A stretch of 46,113 bases of DNA from JBAYJM01 sp041665065 (GCA_041665065.1 JBAYJM010000007.1:1-46113); one strand, 5' to 3'; positions 6,810 through 13,296 are shown, counted from the stretch's first letter. Program-made: numbers and translations. The notes: generated by a model from the sequence alone, not told the origin.

Positions 6810-8933
6810 TTATTTCGCCTTAAAAGCAAAACCTTTCGGATTAGCCAGAAATGTTTTGTATTCTTCGGCGATTTGTGGCAATTCGTTTTGATCTTCTTCG
6901 CCAGTGGTGGTAATACCGACATGTCCGGCTTCACACATAAAAATCGGATAATCAAAATCAGCGCGCGCTCGTTTTCGGCTTTCTTCCCGTAAGAATTGAT
7001 CAAGCTCCTTTAATTTAGTGTCAACCTCTTTTTTTGTCTCTTTACCTGTTTTGCCTCTAGATATTTCTTCTAGCTTTTCTCTTTCTTTTACTTGCTCCTT
7101 CAAAATATCTTTTCGTTTTATTTCCAAAATATTTTGCCATTTTTTACTTTCATCATCCGTGAATTTGCGCAAAAATAGTAAACTAGTTTTAACAAAGGCC
7201 TTAGCAGATACAAAAGTTTCCTGCGGAATAGAAATTATTGCTGAGATATAAGCGCGATCTTCGGCAAACTGACGGACATAGGCAAGTGATGGGTTGTTAA
7301 ATACCCCTTCAGGTAAAACAATGGCCATTCTTCCGCCCGGCCTCAAGAGAGAAAGACAACGTTCAATAAACAAAATTTCAGTTTTTATGGAACTGCTTTT
7401 CGGCAAATCAAATAAAGTAGCAATTGGTTTGCCTTTGGCAGCTTTAATTTTTGCTTGCGACTCGGCGTAAGCGTTGCCGTAAATTTTTTGGTAATAAGCG
7501 ATTGTTTCTTCGTCAATTTCAATTTGCGCGTCAACAACGGTGTCGTCTTTTTCTACCGATTGACCAAACGGCGGATTGGTAAGCACAACATCAAACCTTT
7601 CTTCAAAAATTCCGTTCACATTCAGAAATCCGTCATGGTGATGGATTCCGCCATGCCCGTCTCCATGCATAATCATATTCATCTTTGAAGTTCGCGCCAT
7701 TCTATCATTTGCGTCTGTTCCATAAATTGAACGATTAGCAAGTTTCCAAATGCGAGAACCGTTTAATTCTTTATCAAGTTGCTTTTGCAATTCATCATAA
7801 AGAGCCGTGATTTTTTCCGCTTTTTGTTCTTCCGATAATCCTTTTTCTTTTTCAATTCCGTTTTTTTCTCTTTGATATTCTTTATCTACGGAATTATAAA
7901 TTTGCTCTCTAATGATTTCAAAAAAACGAATCAGGAAACCGCCCGAACCGGAAGCAGGATCACAAACAACCTCGCTTTCTTTAGGCTGAACCATTTCCAC
8001 CATAAATTCCACAATTGGGCGAGGTGTGAAAAATTGCCCGATTTCACCTCTGAAAGTTTTGCCTAAAAATTTTTCAAAAGCTATTCCTTTAATATCAGTT
8101 GAAGTGCCAGAAAGATTGTATTTTTCCAATTTTTCAATAATCGCTTTTATGGTATTTACACGAAGATTTATTTTTTCATCTTTTGCAAAAATTTTATCTT
8201 TGCCAAATTCTTTTTTTGTTTGATCAAAAATAACAGTTAAATAATTCGGGGTATATTTATCGGCATTTTCTACCCATTCAAGTGAAAAAATATTGTTTTT
8301 CATATCTGATTTTAAATTCCGCTCAGCATAAACTTTCATAAACAAAATTTTAGCAATCTCGTCGAAAGCTGCAGCTGGGTCAAGTTTTTCTCTGTTTCTA
8401 ATTATGTTATGGCAAGAATGGAGCAGGTCAGCAAATTCATTTTCCTTAAAAACCTTTAGTCGTGATAATAAATCCTCAATTTGTTTTTCGGTGGCACCGG
8501 CTTTCGGAATATCTTCAATTTCTTCTACATAGCCGGGCATTCTATCTTTTTTAACACGCCAATATTTTGTTTCTTTACTGTTATGAGTTACAAAAAAAGG
8601 CGCGTTTACTATTTTTGCGTAATTTTCACCTTGTGAATAATCGTCAGGGGTTATTGTTACATTGTCTGATTTACATTCAATAATAATGAGGGGGCATCTT
8701 TGTTTTTGTTTATCCTCTTTGTCTTTCCAAATTATTAAATCCGCTCTTGCTTTCCCTGTGCCTCTTGATCCCGTTATTTCCAACTCTTCATCAATTTGCT
8801 CTAATGTATAGCCGTATTCATTAACCAAGGTTAGAAGATAACTTTGGCGAATAATTTCCTCTGGCGTTTTAATAAGCCATTTATTTCTGATGTGACTCCA
8901 AACTTTATTATCTTCTTTTAATTGTAATATCAT
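6810..8933 (-). CDS. Nuclease-methylase fusion: HsdR-N-like domain plus N6-adenine methylase (HsdM-like)
   Basis: The 707-residue protein starts with a domain like the N-terminus of type I R subunits: ARADLIIWK (Asp65), LIIIECKSDN (Glu86-x-Lys88), a PD-(D/E)XK nuclease pattern, then APFFVTHNSKETKYW. After an all-helical segment (about 140-300), an HsdM methylase follows: FFTPRPIVEFMV (301-312), SAM-binding DPASGSGGF (325-333) and catalytic NPPF (453-456), with a coiled insertion at about 345-395. The C-terminus is helical. Standard HsdM proteins are about 500 residues and lack the nuclease. The architecture resembles BcgI-type (type IIB) A subunits working with a separate specificity subunit. 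No HsdR translocase is present in the window. It is the first gene of the operon. Confidence 0.88.
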   Translation of the reverse strand: MILQLKEDNKVWSHIRNKWLIKTPEEIIRQSYLLTLVNEYGYTLEQIDEELEITGSRGTGKARADLIIWKDKEDKQKQRCPLIIIECKSDNVTITPDDYSQGENYAKIVNAPFFVTHNSKETKYWRVKKDRMPGYVEEIEDIPKAGATEKQIEDLLSRLKVFKENEFADLLHSCHNIIRNREKLDPAAAFDEIAKILFMKVYAERNLKSDMKNNIFSLEWVENADKYTPNYLTVIFDQTKKEFGKDKIFAKDEKINLRVNTIKAIIEKLEKYNLSGTSTDIKGIAFEKFLGKTFRGEIGQFFTPRPIVEFMVEMVQPKESEVVCDPASGSGGFLIRFFEIIREQIYNSVDKEYQREKNGIEKEKGLSEEQKAEKITALYDELQKQLDKELNGSRIWKLANRSIYGTDANDRMARTSKMNMIMHGDGHGGIHHHDGFLNVNGIFEERFDVVLTNPPFGQSVEKDDTVVDAQIEIDEETIAYYQKIYGNAYAESQAKIKAAKGKPIATLFDLPKSSSIKTEILFIERCLSLLRPGGRMAIVLPEGVFNNPSLAYVRQFAEDRAYISAIISIPQETFVSAKAFVKTSLLFLRKFTDDESKKWQNILEIKRKDILKEQVKEREKLEEISRGKTGKETKKEVDTKLKELDQFLREESRKRARADFDYPIFMCEAGHVGITTTGEEDQNELPQIAEEYKTFLANPKGFAFKAK

Positions 8934-8958
8934 AAATTTGTTTGATTATATTATCTTA

Positions 8959-8987
8959 ATTATCTTCTCATTATCCAAAAAAGTCAA
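8959..8987 (-). promoter_or_regulatory. Promoter of the nuclease operon
   Basis: On the minus strand TTGACT (8982-8987), a 17-base spacer and GATAAT (8959-8964) give 5/6 matches to both sigma-70 boxes. The predicted start is about 20 bases before the ATG at 8933. No other good promoter was seen between the genes down to 1354. Confidence 0.7.
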
Positions 8988-9032
8988 TCTGAACCATTTT
9001 ATAATTATCCCCTATTTTAACCAAAAACGAAT

Positions 9033-9052
9033 ACTTCACATGTGTGTGAAGT
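9033..9052. repeat. Palindrome copy 2 (right boundary of accessory island)
   Basis: ACTTCACATGTGTGTGAAGT has 8-base arms (ACTTCACA / TGTGAAGT). Read on the minus strand with flanks, it matches copy 1 (901-920) read on the plus strand, including AAAC before and ATTCG after, so the two are in inverted orientation around the island. It also lies just downstream of the gene ending at 9079, and the minus strand continues ATTCGTTTTT, so it could work as a terminator. Confidence 0.75.
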
Positions 9053-9078
9053 GTTTGAAAAAAATCGTTATTTTTAGA

Positions 9079-9936
9079 CTATCTAGGACAACTATTTTTA
9101 CCCAAAACTGAATACACAGCGCACCAGCTAAATATTGCTTCAAAGAAACAAAAGCCGGAGATGAAAAGCAAGATAGGATTCCAGGTTGTAAATATTGCAA
9201 GAAGCAAAGCTCCCACGCCTAATATCACCCTTATCCATCGGTCACCCTGGTCGATATTTCGCTCGGTTTTGTCTGATGATTTTGATAACCGTTTTAATAT
9301 GTATCTATAAATAAATCCGACAATAAATGCTATTACAAACATGATGATAATATAGCCGATGCCAATTGGTGATAGAATAAAATCAACAGCATTTTTTTCA
9401 AAGAAGACACGCTTAATTTTAGGAATAATCAAAACTGAATTGACTGCCTCCTTCAAATTCCATTCTTCTTTTTCTCCGATGGCCAAAACATAATCCGTAA
9501 AATGATTAGTATTCATTAAGACAACAAGCATATAATCACCTGCAGGTACATCCTTTCGAAACTCCGGCCCTTTCAAATAATTATCATGGCCAAATGGTTC
9601 AAAAAATTTTGTCCATGTTGATGTAGAGCCATTAAGCGTAGCTAAAAGATCATTGCCTTGAAAAATATTAAGCCTGAAATCGGTGCCTTGGCCAAACTTA
9701 TCAGGCACAAGCAAATTAGCATAAAGCGTAAATGGCTTGTCTGAATGAATTTTATAAATATTTCCAATAGCAATTAATTGGCCATAGTAAGCCTTGGAAA
9801 CCTCGGGATCGTTTACGGTAATATATTCACCAGCGGCTTGTTCGCTTACGGCTCTGGGTTGATGAGCAAAAACAATTAGAGGCATTGCCAAAGTAACAAC
9901 CGTCAAGATAATAAAAATGTTGAGGAATTTTTTCAT
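9079..9936 (-). CDS. Secreted/membrane protein with C-terminal DUF2892 domain
   Basis: The 285-residue protein has an N-terminal signal peptide (residues 1-25, hydrophobic core IFIILTVVTLAMPLIVF, ending FAH). A beta-rich extracellular domain follows (about 30-165), then a membrane segment (about 190-213, GIGYIIIMFVIAFIVGFIY). The C-terminus is DUF2892-like (about 226-285): NIDQGDRWIRVILGVGALLLAIF then FISGFCFFEAIFSWCAVYSVLG, two membrane helices with the family's NxDxxxR and W-C features. DUF2892 is found in rhodanese and sulfur-related membrane proteins, but the function of the module is not settled. The gene stands alone, just outside the island palindrome. Confidence 0.8.
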   Translation of the reverse strand: MKKFLNIFIILTVVTLAMPLIVFAHQPRAVSEQAAGEYITVNDPEVSKAYYGQLIAIGNIYKIHSDKPFTLYANLLVPDKFGQGTDFRLNIFQGNDLLATLNGSTSTWTKFFEPFGHDNYLKGPEFRKDVPAGDYMLVVLMNTNHFTDYVLAIGEKEEWNLKEAVNSVLIIPKIKRVFFEKNAVDFILSPIGIGYIIIMFVIAFIVGFIYRYILKRLSKSSDKTERNIDQGDRWIRVILGVGALLLAIFTTWNPILLFISGFCFFEAIFSWCAVYSVLGKNSCPR

Positions 9937-9983
9937 ATGCTTTTTAGATTTATTTACTATATTATCTCAGATTTTAGCAAAAT

Positions 9984-10010
9984 AAAAAAGGTCTCGACTT
10001 GGTCGAGACC
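9984..10010 (-). terminator. Intrinsic terminator after the MFS gene
   Basis: GGTCTCGAC (9990-9998) and GTCGAGACC (10002-10010) form a perfect 9-bp stem with a 3-base loop. On the minus strand it is followed by TTTTTTATTTT. It starts 5 bases after the MFS stop codon. Confidence 0.92.
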
Positions 10011-10015
10011 GAAAA

Positions 10016-11200
10016 TCAGGATGAGATGGCGCGAAATCGCCATATCAGAAGAGAGCCGACAAGGAGCGTGAAAACGCCGAGCACTATGAGCGCCTGCTGG
10101 ACCGTGACTTGATCAAGCAAGAGAGCATAAGCGCCAAGCATCAGCACTTCTCCCAAACCATGTACTGCAGACGAAACTGAAGCGCAGGTTGCACGTGTTT
10201 CTGATTCATACAAGCCATGCTGATAATGCTCAATGAACGGTGGCAGATATCCACGGACGATGTTTTGCAACACCGCCAGTAGAACGCACCATTGATATGA
10301 AAACATTCCCATGGCAAGTATCGGTACTCCAAGAAGCAGTACCATCAGCACTACGCTCTTAAAGTCTCCCAAAATCCGATGAAGCAGTTCAACTTTCTGA
10401 CTTGTAACTGCAGCTATGATGTTTAGTAGAAAAAACACATAGCCGTAATATGCCAGTGGCAAATTGACCACTTTAAAATACGGATTGTAGGAGAAGAACC
10501 AAATCTTTGAAACGACCGTGACGACCACCGTAAAAAGCATGGCCCACAGAAGTCTCTCATCGCAAAATGAAACCTTGATGCCTTTCAACATCACTTGCTT
10601 GTGCCGAAGAAGCGTGTACTTCTTTTCTTCCTTGTGCGGAGGCTCGATGAAAAACAGTGCGACCGCAAAAGGAATGAGCATAAGTATTGCACTGATTACA
10701 AATGGTATGCGCATATTAATTTCAGCCAAGTAGCTGGCGCCGATTGCACAAAATGCCGCAAGATACCAGCGGTAGGAATTCGCCTTGCCTTGAATGTGGC
10801 GAAACCTTGACTCTTCTCCAACTACCTTGAGACTGTCAACGACCAGTGAACTGTCCGCACCCGAGATGAGTGCGAAAGAAACTACCCAGACGATGTTAGC
10901 CGTCCAGACCAATACCGGTCCGTCTATAAAAACATCGATTCCAACATGGACGAAGTTCAAAAACGTACCAATTGCGATTGTCAGATTCCTGCCTAGCATG
11001 TCAGCGATGGCGCCAGACGGAATTTCCAAAACCATTCGGCCGACGAGGCAGATTGACTCCATCATGTAAATTTCTGACAGAGTTAGTTTGCCGTATTGCT
11101 GAAGATACAAGATTAGTATGACTCCAAAGAATAGCGGGTCACGAAAAATCTGGTAAACGGTGTAAAGCCTGATGTTGCGCCTTGCCTGTTCGTGTGTCAT
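10016..11200 (-). CDS. Major facilitator superfamily transporter
   Basis: The 394-residue protein has about 12 hydrophobic segments and the MFS motif A region after helix 2: GRMVLEIPSGAIADMLGRNLTIAIG (about 53-77; GxxxDxxGR-like with Ala-Asp-Met-Leu-Gly-Arg). The substrate cannot be inferred; drug or metabolite efflux is possible. A strong Shine-Dalgarno (AAGGAGAG) precedes the ATG. Codon choice is visibly more GC-rich than in flanking housekeeping genes, suggesting acquisition from elsewhere. A terminator-like hairpin (11246-11280) and a 39-codon leader ORF lie between the gene and a consensus promoter, so expression is probably controlled by attenuation. It ends in its own terminator. Confidence 0.88.
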   Translation of the reverse strand: MTHEQARRNIRLYTVYQIFRDPLFFGVILILYLQQYGKLTLSEIYMMESICLVGRMVLEIPSGAIADMLGRNLTIAIGTFLNFVHVGIDVFIDGPVLVWTANIVWVVSFALISGADSSLVVDSLKVVGEESRFRHIQGKANSYRWYLAAFCAIGASYLAEINMRIPFVISAILMLIPFAVALFFIEPPHKEEKKYTLLRHKQVMLKGIKVSFCDERLLWAMLFTVVVTVVSKIWFFSYNPYFKVVNLPLAYYGYVFFLLNIIAAVTSQKVELLHRILGDFKSVVLMVLLLGVPILAMGMFSYQWCVLLAVLQNIVRGYLPPFIEHYQHGLYESETRATCASVSSAVHGLGEVLMLGAYALLLDQVTVQQALIVLGVFTLLVGSLLIWRFRAISS

Positions 11201-11245
11201 TTTCTCTCTCCTTGTTTTGTAATGTGCGGATTTAAAGTTTAAACG

Positions 11246-11285
11246 AAAACTTCCTCGGCTTGTTTAGCCGAGGAAGTTTTTAAGT
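11246..11285 (-). terminator. Attenuator hairpin ahead of the MFS gene
   Basis: AAAACTTCCTCGGCT (11246-11260) and AGCCGAGGAAGTTTT (11266-11280) form a perfect 15-bp stem with a 5-base loop. On the minus strand it is followed by only TTTTCGTTT, a leaky U-tract. The upstream arm overlaps a 12-base segment (11274-11285) that is perfectly complementary to 11318-11329 inside the leader ORF, so terminator and antiterminator folds exclude each other. It lies 46 bases before the MFS ATG. Confidence 0.8.
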
Positions 11286-11294
11286 GGAGATAAT

Positions 11295-11414
11295 TTAGGT
11301 AGAAATTTGATCATAATACTTAAAAACTTGCTCAGCCAAGCAAAAACAAACGATGCCGTCATAATTGACAGTTGCATGCATCCAAGCTGAGTTTTTAAGC
11401 ATTTGTTGCTTCAT
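11295..11414 (-). CDS. Putative 39-residue leader peptide of the MFS transporter
   Basis: On the minus strand an ATG at 11414 opens 39 codons ending in TAA at 11295. The N-terminus is MKQQMLKNSAWMHATVNYDG and the C-terminus CLAEQVFKYYDQIST. It follows a consensus sigma-70 promoter by about 25 bases and ends about 15 bases before the attenuator stem, the geometry of a leader peptide. Complementary segments lie inside it: 11386-11399 (codons 5-10) and 11318-11336 (codons about 26-33). No family is recognised. Gln/Lys codons occur early and Tyr-Tyr late, but no long run of one amino acid identifies a regulating tRNA; drug-induced ribosome stalling is another possibility. The Shine-Dalgarno is weak (AGAG). 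Confidence 0.6.
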   Translation of the reverse strand: MKQQMLKNSAWMHATVNYDGIVCFCLAEQVFKYYDQIST

Positions 11415-11442
11415 TTCTCTAAATTAATTTAATTATGTTGTT

Positions 11443-11471
11443 ATTATAGCTAATTTTGTGATAGTTGTCAA
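11443..11471 (-). promoter_or_regulatory. Consensus sigma-70 promoter of the leader/MFS unit
   Basis: On the minus strand TTGACA (11466-11471), exactly 17 bases, then TATAAT (11443-11448): a full 12/12 match. The predicted start is near 11436, about 22 bases before the leader ATG. A 38-base palindrome begins 11 bases upstream. Confidence 0.9.
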
Positions 11472-11481
11472 ATTTTGAATA

Positions 11482-11519
11482 AAATCAAACACTTCACACA
11501 CGCATGAAGTGTTTGATTT
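11482..11519. repeat. Palindrome copy 3, extended to 15-bp arms, between divergent promoters
   Basis: The arms AAATCAAACACTTCA (11482-11496) and TGAAGTGTTTGATTT (11505-11519) are perfectly complementary around 8 bases (CACACGCA). The core ACTTCACACACG matches copies 1 and 2. It sits between the leftward -35 box (ends 11471) and the rightward -35 box (starts 11532), a normal place for an operator serving both directions. It could alternatively be a mobile miniature palindrome. Confidence 0.75.
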
Positions 11520-11531
11520 ATCACAGGACTA

Positions 11532-11560
11532 TTGACAAAAATATAGTTTAATTGTCTACT
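11532..11560 (+). promoter_or_regulatory. Promoter of the 96-residue protein gene
   Basis: TTGACA (11532-11537), a 17-base spacer, then TCTACT (11555-11560, 4/6 match to TATAAT). The start would be near 11567, about 50 bases before the chosen ATG at 11616. Confidence 0.6.
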
Positions 11561-11615
11561 CTTTTGAGTCGTGAATCCAAATTGTGGCGAAAATGCGAAA
11601 GGGGTTAACTGCTTT

Positions 11616-11906
11616 ATGACTGCTACCGATGTTTTCGAGAAACTCTTCAGAGAGCTTCCGGACATGCAAATCCCTGATGAGGAGTTGCCGACTCGGGTGT
11701 TGGATTTTGGCGAAGTTACAGTAGGGATATTGGAGGATCCCAGACTGCGCAAGATCTACGTTTTACACCAAAGGCTGCTCAAGGTTCTCTTACCTCACCA
11801 GATGGAACTCAGCCAAATCCAAGACCAGAAACAAAGAAGGGAACGCTGCCTCGCCCTTCAAGAGGAGATGAAGGATCTCATCGTAGAGGAGTATATACTC
11901 CGATAG
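11616..11906 (+). CDS. Uncharacterised 96-residue acidic/helical protein
   Basis: This is one of the few plus-strand genes. I do not recognise the family. The protein is soluble and mostly helical, with an N-terminal FEKLFRELPDM segment, a short LDFGEVTVGILE stretch and a long charged helix (about 45-95: RKIYVLHQRLLKVLLPHQMELS onward, rich in Gln, Arg and Glu). I choose the ATG at 11616 over an in-frame GTG at 11571, because AAAGGGG lies upstream of it and the extra 15 residues are unstructured. Codons are GC-richer than the housekeeping genes. It is convergent with the 88-residue gene and divergent from the MFS leader, sharing the palindrome at 11482-11519. Confidence 0.7.
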   Translation: MTATDVFEKLFRELPDMQIPDEELPTRVLDFGEVTVGILEDPRLRKIYVLHQRLLKVLLPHQMELSQIQDQKQRRERCLALQEEMKDLIVEEYILR

Positions 11907-11982
11907 TAGATACAAAATTAAACCATAACACCTCTCACGTATCTGCCAGGCAAGCTAGTGTGAAATATTTAAACAAATCAAT

Positions 11983-12017
11983 TAAAAAAGACGCAAGACA
12001 ACATCGTTGCCTGCGCC
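11983..12017 (-). terminator. Intrinsic terminator after the 88-residue protein gene
   Basis: The stem is formed by 11990-12002 (GACGCAAGACAAC) and 12006-12017 (GTTGCCTGCGCC), with G-U pairs and a small bulge around a 3-base loop. On the minus strand it is followed by TTTTTT. It directly abuts the stop codon at 12018. Confidence 0.8.
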
Positions 12018-12284
12018 TCAAGAAACCTGTCCACCATCGACCATTGCGCTTCTGGACAAAAATTCCCTAGCAATCCACGATACCGCTATAGTAATATTTG
12101 CCCTTTTGGGATTCTTGCCCATCACTCTATTGACGACCTCTAGCCTCTTCGATATATCCCCACCAAGAGACTCCCACCGAACAAAGATCCGATCCACCAA
12201 CTTACGCTCTTTAGAACCGAGCTCGCATTCGTCACATATTTCCCGGATCAGAACTTCTCCGAGTGTTCTATGTACTAAAGTCAT
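12018..12284 (-). CDS. Uncharacterised 88-residue protein
   Basis: The family is not recognised. The protein is soluble and helical: LGEVLIREICDECELGSKERKL (about 8-29), WESLGGDISKRLEVVNRVMG (about 37-56), then ITIAVSWIAREFLSR. Two closely spaced cysteines (CDEC, about 17-20) are the only possible metal-ligand pair. The gene is a self-contained unit: a consensus promoter 40-65 bases upstream, a strong AGGAGG site 4 bases before the ATG, and an intrinsic terminator touching the stop codon. Codon use is GC-richer than neighbouring AT-rich genes. Use of TGA as stop supports the standard code. The unit is convergent with the 96-residue gene. Confidence 0.75.
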   Translation of the reverse strand: MTLVHRTLGEVLIREICDECELGSKERKLVDRIFVRWESLGGDISKRLEVVNRVMGKNPKRANITIAVSWIAREFLSRSAMVDGGQVS

Positions 12285-12320
12285 TAGTCCTCCTCTCTAT
12301 GGGTTTTCTAGTGACAGTTC

Positions 12321-12349
12321 ATTATATATGAAAAAATGTAAAGTGTCAA
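12321..12349 (-). promoter_or_regulatory. Consensus sigma-70 promoter of the 88-residue protein gene
   Basis: On the minus strand TTGACA (12344-12349), 17 bases, TATAAT (12321-12326): a 12/12 match. The predicted start near 12314 leaves a 30-base leader containing AGAGGAGGAC. Confidence 0.9.
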
Positions 12350-12381
12350 TTAGTGATAACATATATTAAAAATTAAAACTA

Positions 12382-13032
12382 TTATTTTACCCCACATTCC
12401 TTCAAAAACTTCTCCCACGGCCAAGCTACACCCAAATCATACTTATCTTTTCTAAACATTTGATGGGTGGCAATGCCTTTAAAATTTCCAATCCCCGGCC
12501 ACTGACAATTTATCCTTTCAGCCGGAATAACTTTTTTTATTTTATATTTTTGGCAAAGATAATTCACTAATTGCGCAACTGCGATAACCTGCTCATCAGG
12601 AAACTTCACTCCCCCATCTGCTCCCCTATTTTTACCTTTTACAATTTCTGACTCTGGCCACTCTTTGCCCAGATAGTCAACCCACCTGCCATCCTTATTC
12701 CAAACCGGACCAATATTTACAATCTCAATGCCGATTGATCTTTTGTCATTTAAATGTTGCCGGTCCTCTTTTATTCCCAAATGATATGACCAGAATTTTT
12801 CATCATATAGCTTAACAATATGCTTCGGCCCGGTGAGATCGACAATATATGGCGTAGACATTTTTCCAGGCGCCGCAAAAGTCGCCCAGGCGCCTTGCCA
12901 ATTATAGCCGGCGGTAAAATGCAAAACGATTAAATCCTTTTGGCAAATTTCGTGAAAATAGTTAGCCTCATCAATCGGCTTTTGCAAAATATCATTATCA
13001 ATGTTTATGGCTTTGATTTTTTGTTTAATCAT
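12382..13032 (-). CDS. N-acetylmuramoyl-L-alanine amidase (Amidase_2/PGRP fold)
   Basis: The 216-residue enzyme is expected to cleave the amide between N-acetylmuramic acid and L-alanine in peptidoglycan. Zinc ligands fit the amidase_2 pattern: His38 in LIVLHFTAG, His190 in GIATHQMF and Asp199 in KYDLGVAWPW, which follows the usual H...D/C spacing. NDKRSIGIEIVN (about 114-125) is the conserved core strand with Glu. There is no signal peptide, so it is either released by a holin or lysis route, as for phage-type endolysins, or uses unusual export. It is a single-gene unit with its own promoter; the ATG at 13032 lies at the predicted transcription start, so the mRNA may be leaderless. Confidence 0.88.
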   Translation of the reverse strand: MIKQKIKAINIDNDILQKPIDEANYFHEICQKDLIVLHFTAGYNWQGAWATFAAPGKMSTPYIVDLTGPKHIVKLYDEKFWSYHLGIKEDRQHLNDKRSIGIEIVNIGPVWNKDGRWVDYLGKEWPESEIVKGKNRGADGGVKFPDEQVIAVAQLVNYLCQKYKIKKVIPAERINCQWPGIGNFKGIATHQMFRKDKYDLGVAWPWEKFLKECGVK

Positions 13033-13039
13033 ATGATTA

Positions 13040-13068
13040 ATTATATATCAACTGATAAAAATTTTAAA
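13040..13068 (-). promoter_or_regulatory. Promoter of the amidase gene, apparently leaderless
   Basis: On the minus strand TTTAAA (13063-13068), 17 bases, TATAAT (13040-13045). Transcription would start about 7 bases after the -10 box, i.e. at or next to the ATG at 13032. Confidence 0.55.
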
Positions 13069-13069
13069 T

Positions 13070-13112
13070 AAAAAATGGCCTCGGATGGAGAATCTCTCCT
13101 TCCTCGGCCTAA
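13070..13112 (-). terminator. Intrinsic terminator after the 51-residue basic protein
   Basis: On the minus strand GGCCGAGGAAGGAGA pairs imperfectly (one single and one double mismatch) with TCTCCATCCGAGGCC and is followed by ATTTTTTATTT. It lies 28 bases after the stop at 13141. Confidence 0.8.
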
Positions 13113-13140
13113 AACGACGACGAGCTTGCAATGCAATAAC

Positions 13141-13296
13141 TTATCTACCTCCTCGCCCCCCCCTCGGTTTACCGCCCCCGCGATGTCCTTTTCCATGATG
13201 CGGCCTATCACGCCGATCCTTCGGACTTGGTGGAGTCTTCGGCTTGGCTCCACGACACTCTTTAGATGCTGCAGATGCTGCCTTCTTCCTGCTCAT
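13141..13296 (-). CDS. Small very basic Gly/Pro/Arg-rich protein (51 aa)
   Basis: The ATG at 13296 is preceded by GGAGGGAG at good spacing, so I reject the longer in-frame form starting near 13377. The N-terminus is MSRKKAASAASKECRGAKPK, the middle PSPKDRRDRPHH, and the C-terminus GGGKPRGGRGGR, an RGG-like tail. About a third of the residues are Lys, Arg or His. Such composition points to nucleic-acid binding or a disordered nucleoid-type protein; no family is recognised. The gene is an isolated unit with its own promoter and terminator and is followed upstream by a second protein of like composition at 13443-13580. GC content is far above the surroundings. Confidence 0.65.
   Translation of the reverse strand: MSRKKAASAASKECRGAKPKTPPSPKDRRDRPHHGKGHRGGGKPRGGRGGR

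Noticed and set aside
11593..11619. Eight-codon frame (MRKGLTAL) overlapping the ATG of the 96-residue gene by ATGA
   Set aside because: Too short to support as a gene; AAAGGGG inside it serves as a plausible ribosome site for the main gene, and no folding alternative was found.
11907..11982. Terminator for the plus-strand 96-residue gene
   Set aside because: The nearby stem at 11990-12017 lacks a U-tract on the plus strand; no other convincing stem with a T-run was seen, so its end is undefined.
12382..13032. Amidase as part of a prophage
   Set aside because: No other phage genes (capsid, terminase, holin, integrase) are present; the gene is a single unit with its own promoter.
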